This document shows positions 62,166-64,000 of a stretch of 64,000 nucleotides of DNA, one piece after another. Each line of letters opens with the position of its first letter. The first letter of the stretch is position 1. Both the position numbers and the translations under genes were made by a program. The notes under the pieces are model-generated. The model ran no database searches. It saw only the letters and a program-made list of their open reading frames with translations, and was not told the origin of the DNA. The DNA comes from Nymphalis io (Eukaryota > Arthropoda > Insecta > Lepidoptera > Nymphalidae), in assembly GCF_905147045.1 (NCBI RefSeq), contig NC_065895.1, positions 12,467,001 to 12,531,000 on the forward strand. The letters run 5' to 3'.

Positions 62166-63568
62166 AGTTCGGTAACTGATATACTCTCTTAACTTTAATG
62201 GTCAGACCTGGAATTAGAGATCCAAGACACTTTGACAATTAAGGTCTCCATTCCGAAACACTTAGAGATATTTTTTTTGGCTGGATGGGGTCCGTCGGTT
62301 GGCAGGACCCCTAGGCCGGTGCCGTGTAGGCATAAATGCGGCGCTATTAATGGGTGTTCTTTATATTGTATGTCTTATTTTTTATGTCTTTTTATTTGTC
62401 TTAAATGCCATCAAATAAACAATTTGTCCTCGAAATATATACAAGTATAGCCTTTCCTTTTTTTTCAGTTAAACCTTATTTTTATTGAATAATTAAATAA
62501 GTATATACAAATATTACTGTAGTTTCATTTATAAATAGCAATCGATTATAATTTTGCTTTTCTTTCGATTATGTAAGACAGCAATAAATTTGAAAAATAC
62601 TACATCGTCTATTACATTTCCCTGTAAATGAATTAATAGTTCATATTAAGTTTTAGCACGCAATGATAAACATATCTATAGATCACCATCATAGTGATTA
62701 ATTGACTGTACAGTTATGCTTTATCAATTTCCGTTCATTTGCTTTGTAATTAAACACGGATTTAAACAGTTAAAATATTACATTTTAATACAAACATTAA
62801 AATAAAAATCAAATTTAAAACGTAGTATTTTTTTTATTATAATCATATTATAATATCGTATTTTGCTTACTTATTAATTTGTGTTCCTAGTAAACGAATA
62901 GCAGTTTAATTTTTGTTGATGGTAGGGCCTTTACAAGCCCGAACATTACTAGTCATCGCATATACCATGCGATTATCTGATAGGATATCCATCGGAATAA
63001 TGGGAGTAAGTGAATAAAAAAACAAAAACTTATGTTCTCTAATATTACGTGCGCAGTTAGGTGATCCTTGAGATTGACCACCGTGGTTGAAATCCAAAGA
63101 GAAAGATGACATTCATAGCTTTACTATAACTGGTAAATATATAGTCTCATATAGATTGATCTTTTTTTACTTCAACTTAAAACGTAATTTATGACATACC
63201 TACATAAAGTTCAAGATGGCGTGTGTTTTTTTATTCAACCACAGCACTTCCCATATATATTATCCGTAAATGCATTATTCTCTCAATCTCCATAACTTCA
63301 CAGTCGCTCAGCGTCGTGATTAGCAACGGTTCACCGAGACCGATAACATGTCACGGTTTTGTTATACTGAGCAAGTAAAATATTCTTCGAGTTATTGATT
63401 AAAATGGCTTTTAAATCCTTTCCAAAATTTTCTAAATTTTATCGATTCGAATTAAACTTTCGATACCTCATTACTTGTTCCATATATTTACTAAATTTAT
63501 ATATTGTAAGAATATCTAAAGATATATTTGCCCAAAATCTAGTCCACATATAATACTAATTTTACGTT

Positions 63569-63610
63569 ATTATATATATATATATATATATATGTATTTA
63601 TATATATAAT
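63569..63610. repeat. (AT)n microsatellite
   Basis: An alternating AT block followed by a shorter one, just upstream of a GTATATATAGAG segment. Confidence 0.85.
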
Positions 63611-63886
63611 GTTATTGGTCCACATTTCTATATATGTATATATAGAGCGATTGTACTTGTGTAAAATGTACATTGTTTTGGGTTTCCCCATCTACGACCG
63701 AAAGATTAAACACATAAAGAATTATTTTATTATTCTTATGTAATTTTTCTTTCCGTTTAAATTTAAATAGCCATATATTAAAAAAGTAAATTTCTTTGGT
63801 CGTAAATTCTGCATACCGACATTAATTTAGTAAAATGACGGCTCAATAAAACCGATTTAGATAAGATACATTTTAATTAAATTAAA

Positions 63887-64000
63887 GCCGAGATATCCCA
63901 GTGGTAAGAACGCGTGAATCTTAACCGATGATCGTGGGTTCAAACCCGGGCAAGCACCACTGAATTTTCATGTGTTTAATTTGTGATTATAATTCATCTC
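63887..64000 (+). mobile_element. SINE family A, head and start of body, cut by the window end
   Basis: GCCGAGATATCCCAGTGG (A box with two changes) and GGTTCAAACCCGGGCAAGC are followed by ATTCATCTC at the last base. Confidence 0.85.

Overview
The window is nuclear DNA from a lepidopteran insect, most likely a butterfly. The evidence is long AT-rich introns with GT-AG junctions, insect-type orthologues, and many copies of tRNA-derived SINEs and other short retroelements of the kind that fill butterfly genomes. The species was not identified. There is no bacterial, phage or CRISPR content. Nearly all short open frames are chance or lie inside repeats; the real genes had to be rebuilt from spliced exons.

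Layout. 1-10.5 kb: gene-poor, with tRNA-derived SINEs, a near-perfect SINE hairpin and (AT)n. 10.58-11.34 kb (-): a two-exon cysteine-rich protein that I do not recognise. 12.96-20.46 kb (+): a four-exon secreted Cu/Zn superoxide dismutase relative that lacks one copper-ligand histidine and the active-site arginine (Rsod-like). 21.26-29.08 kb (-) and 31.38-33.61 kb (-): two tandem acyl-CoA-binding protein genes with identical intron positions and phases. 33.6-48.1 kb: gene-free and repeat-rich. 48.12-58.13 kb (-): a complete 11-exon Bardet-Biedl syndrome 1 (BBS1) gene of 620 codons, joined in frame throughout. 58.1-64 kb: the BBS1 upstream region, more repeats, and an 899-bp foldback DNA element with long terminal inverted repeats, internal tandem repeats and an apparent 8-bp target duplication.

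The genes do not form one pathway. BBS1 belongs to the ciliary BBSome, the ACBPs to cytosolic acyl-CoA handling, and the SOD relative is predicted to be extracellular. The SOD relative and the proximal ACBP gene converge tail to tail about 0.8 kb apart. The two ACBP genes look like a local tandem duplication. Repeats make up most of the rest, including nested and head-to-head insertions inside introns.

I found no clearly new multi-gene system. The best candidates for follow-up are the foldback element, the apparently catalytically disabled SOD, the cysteine-rich orphan gene and the SINE snap-back.
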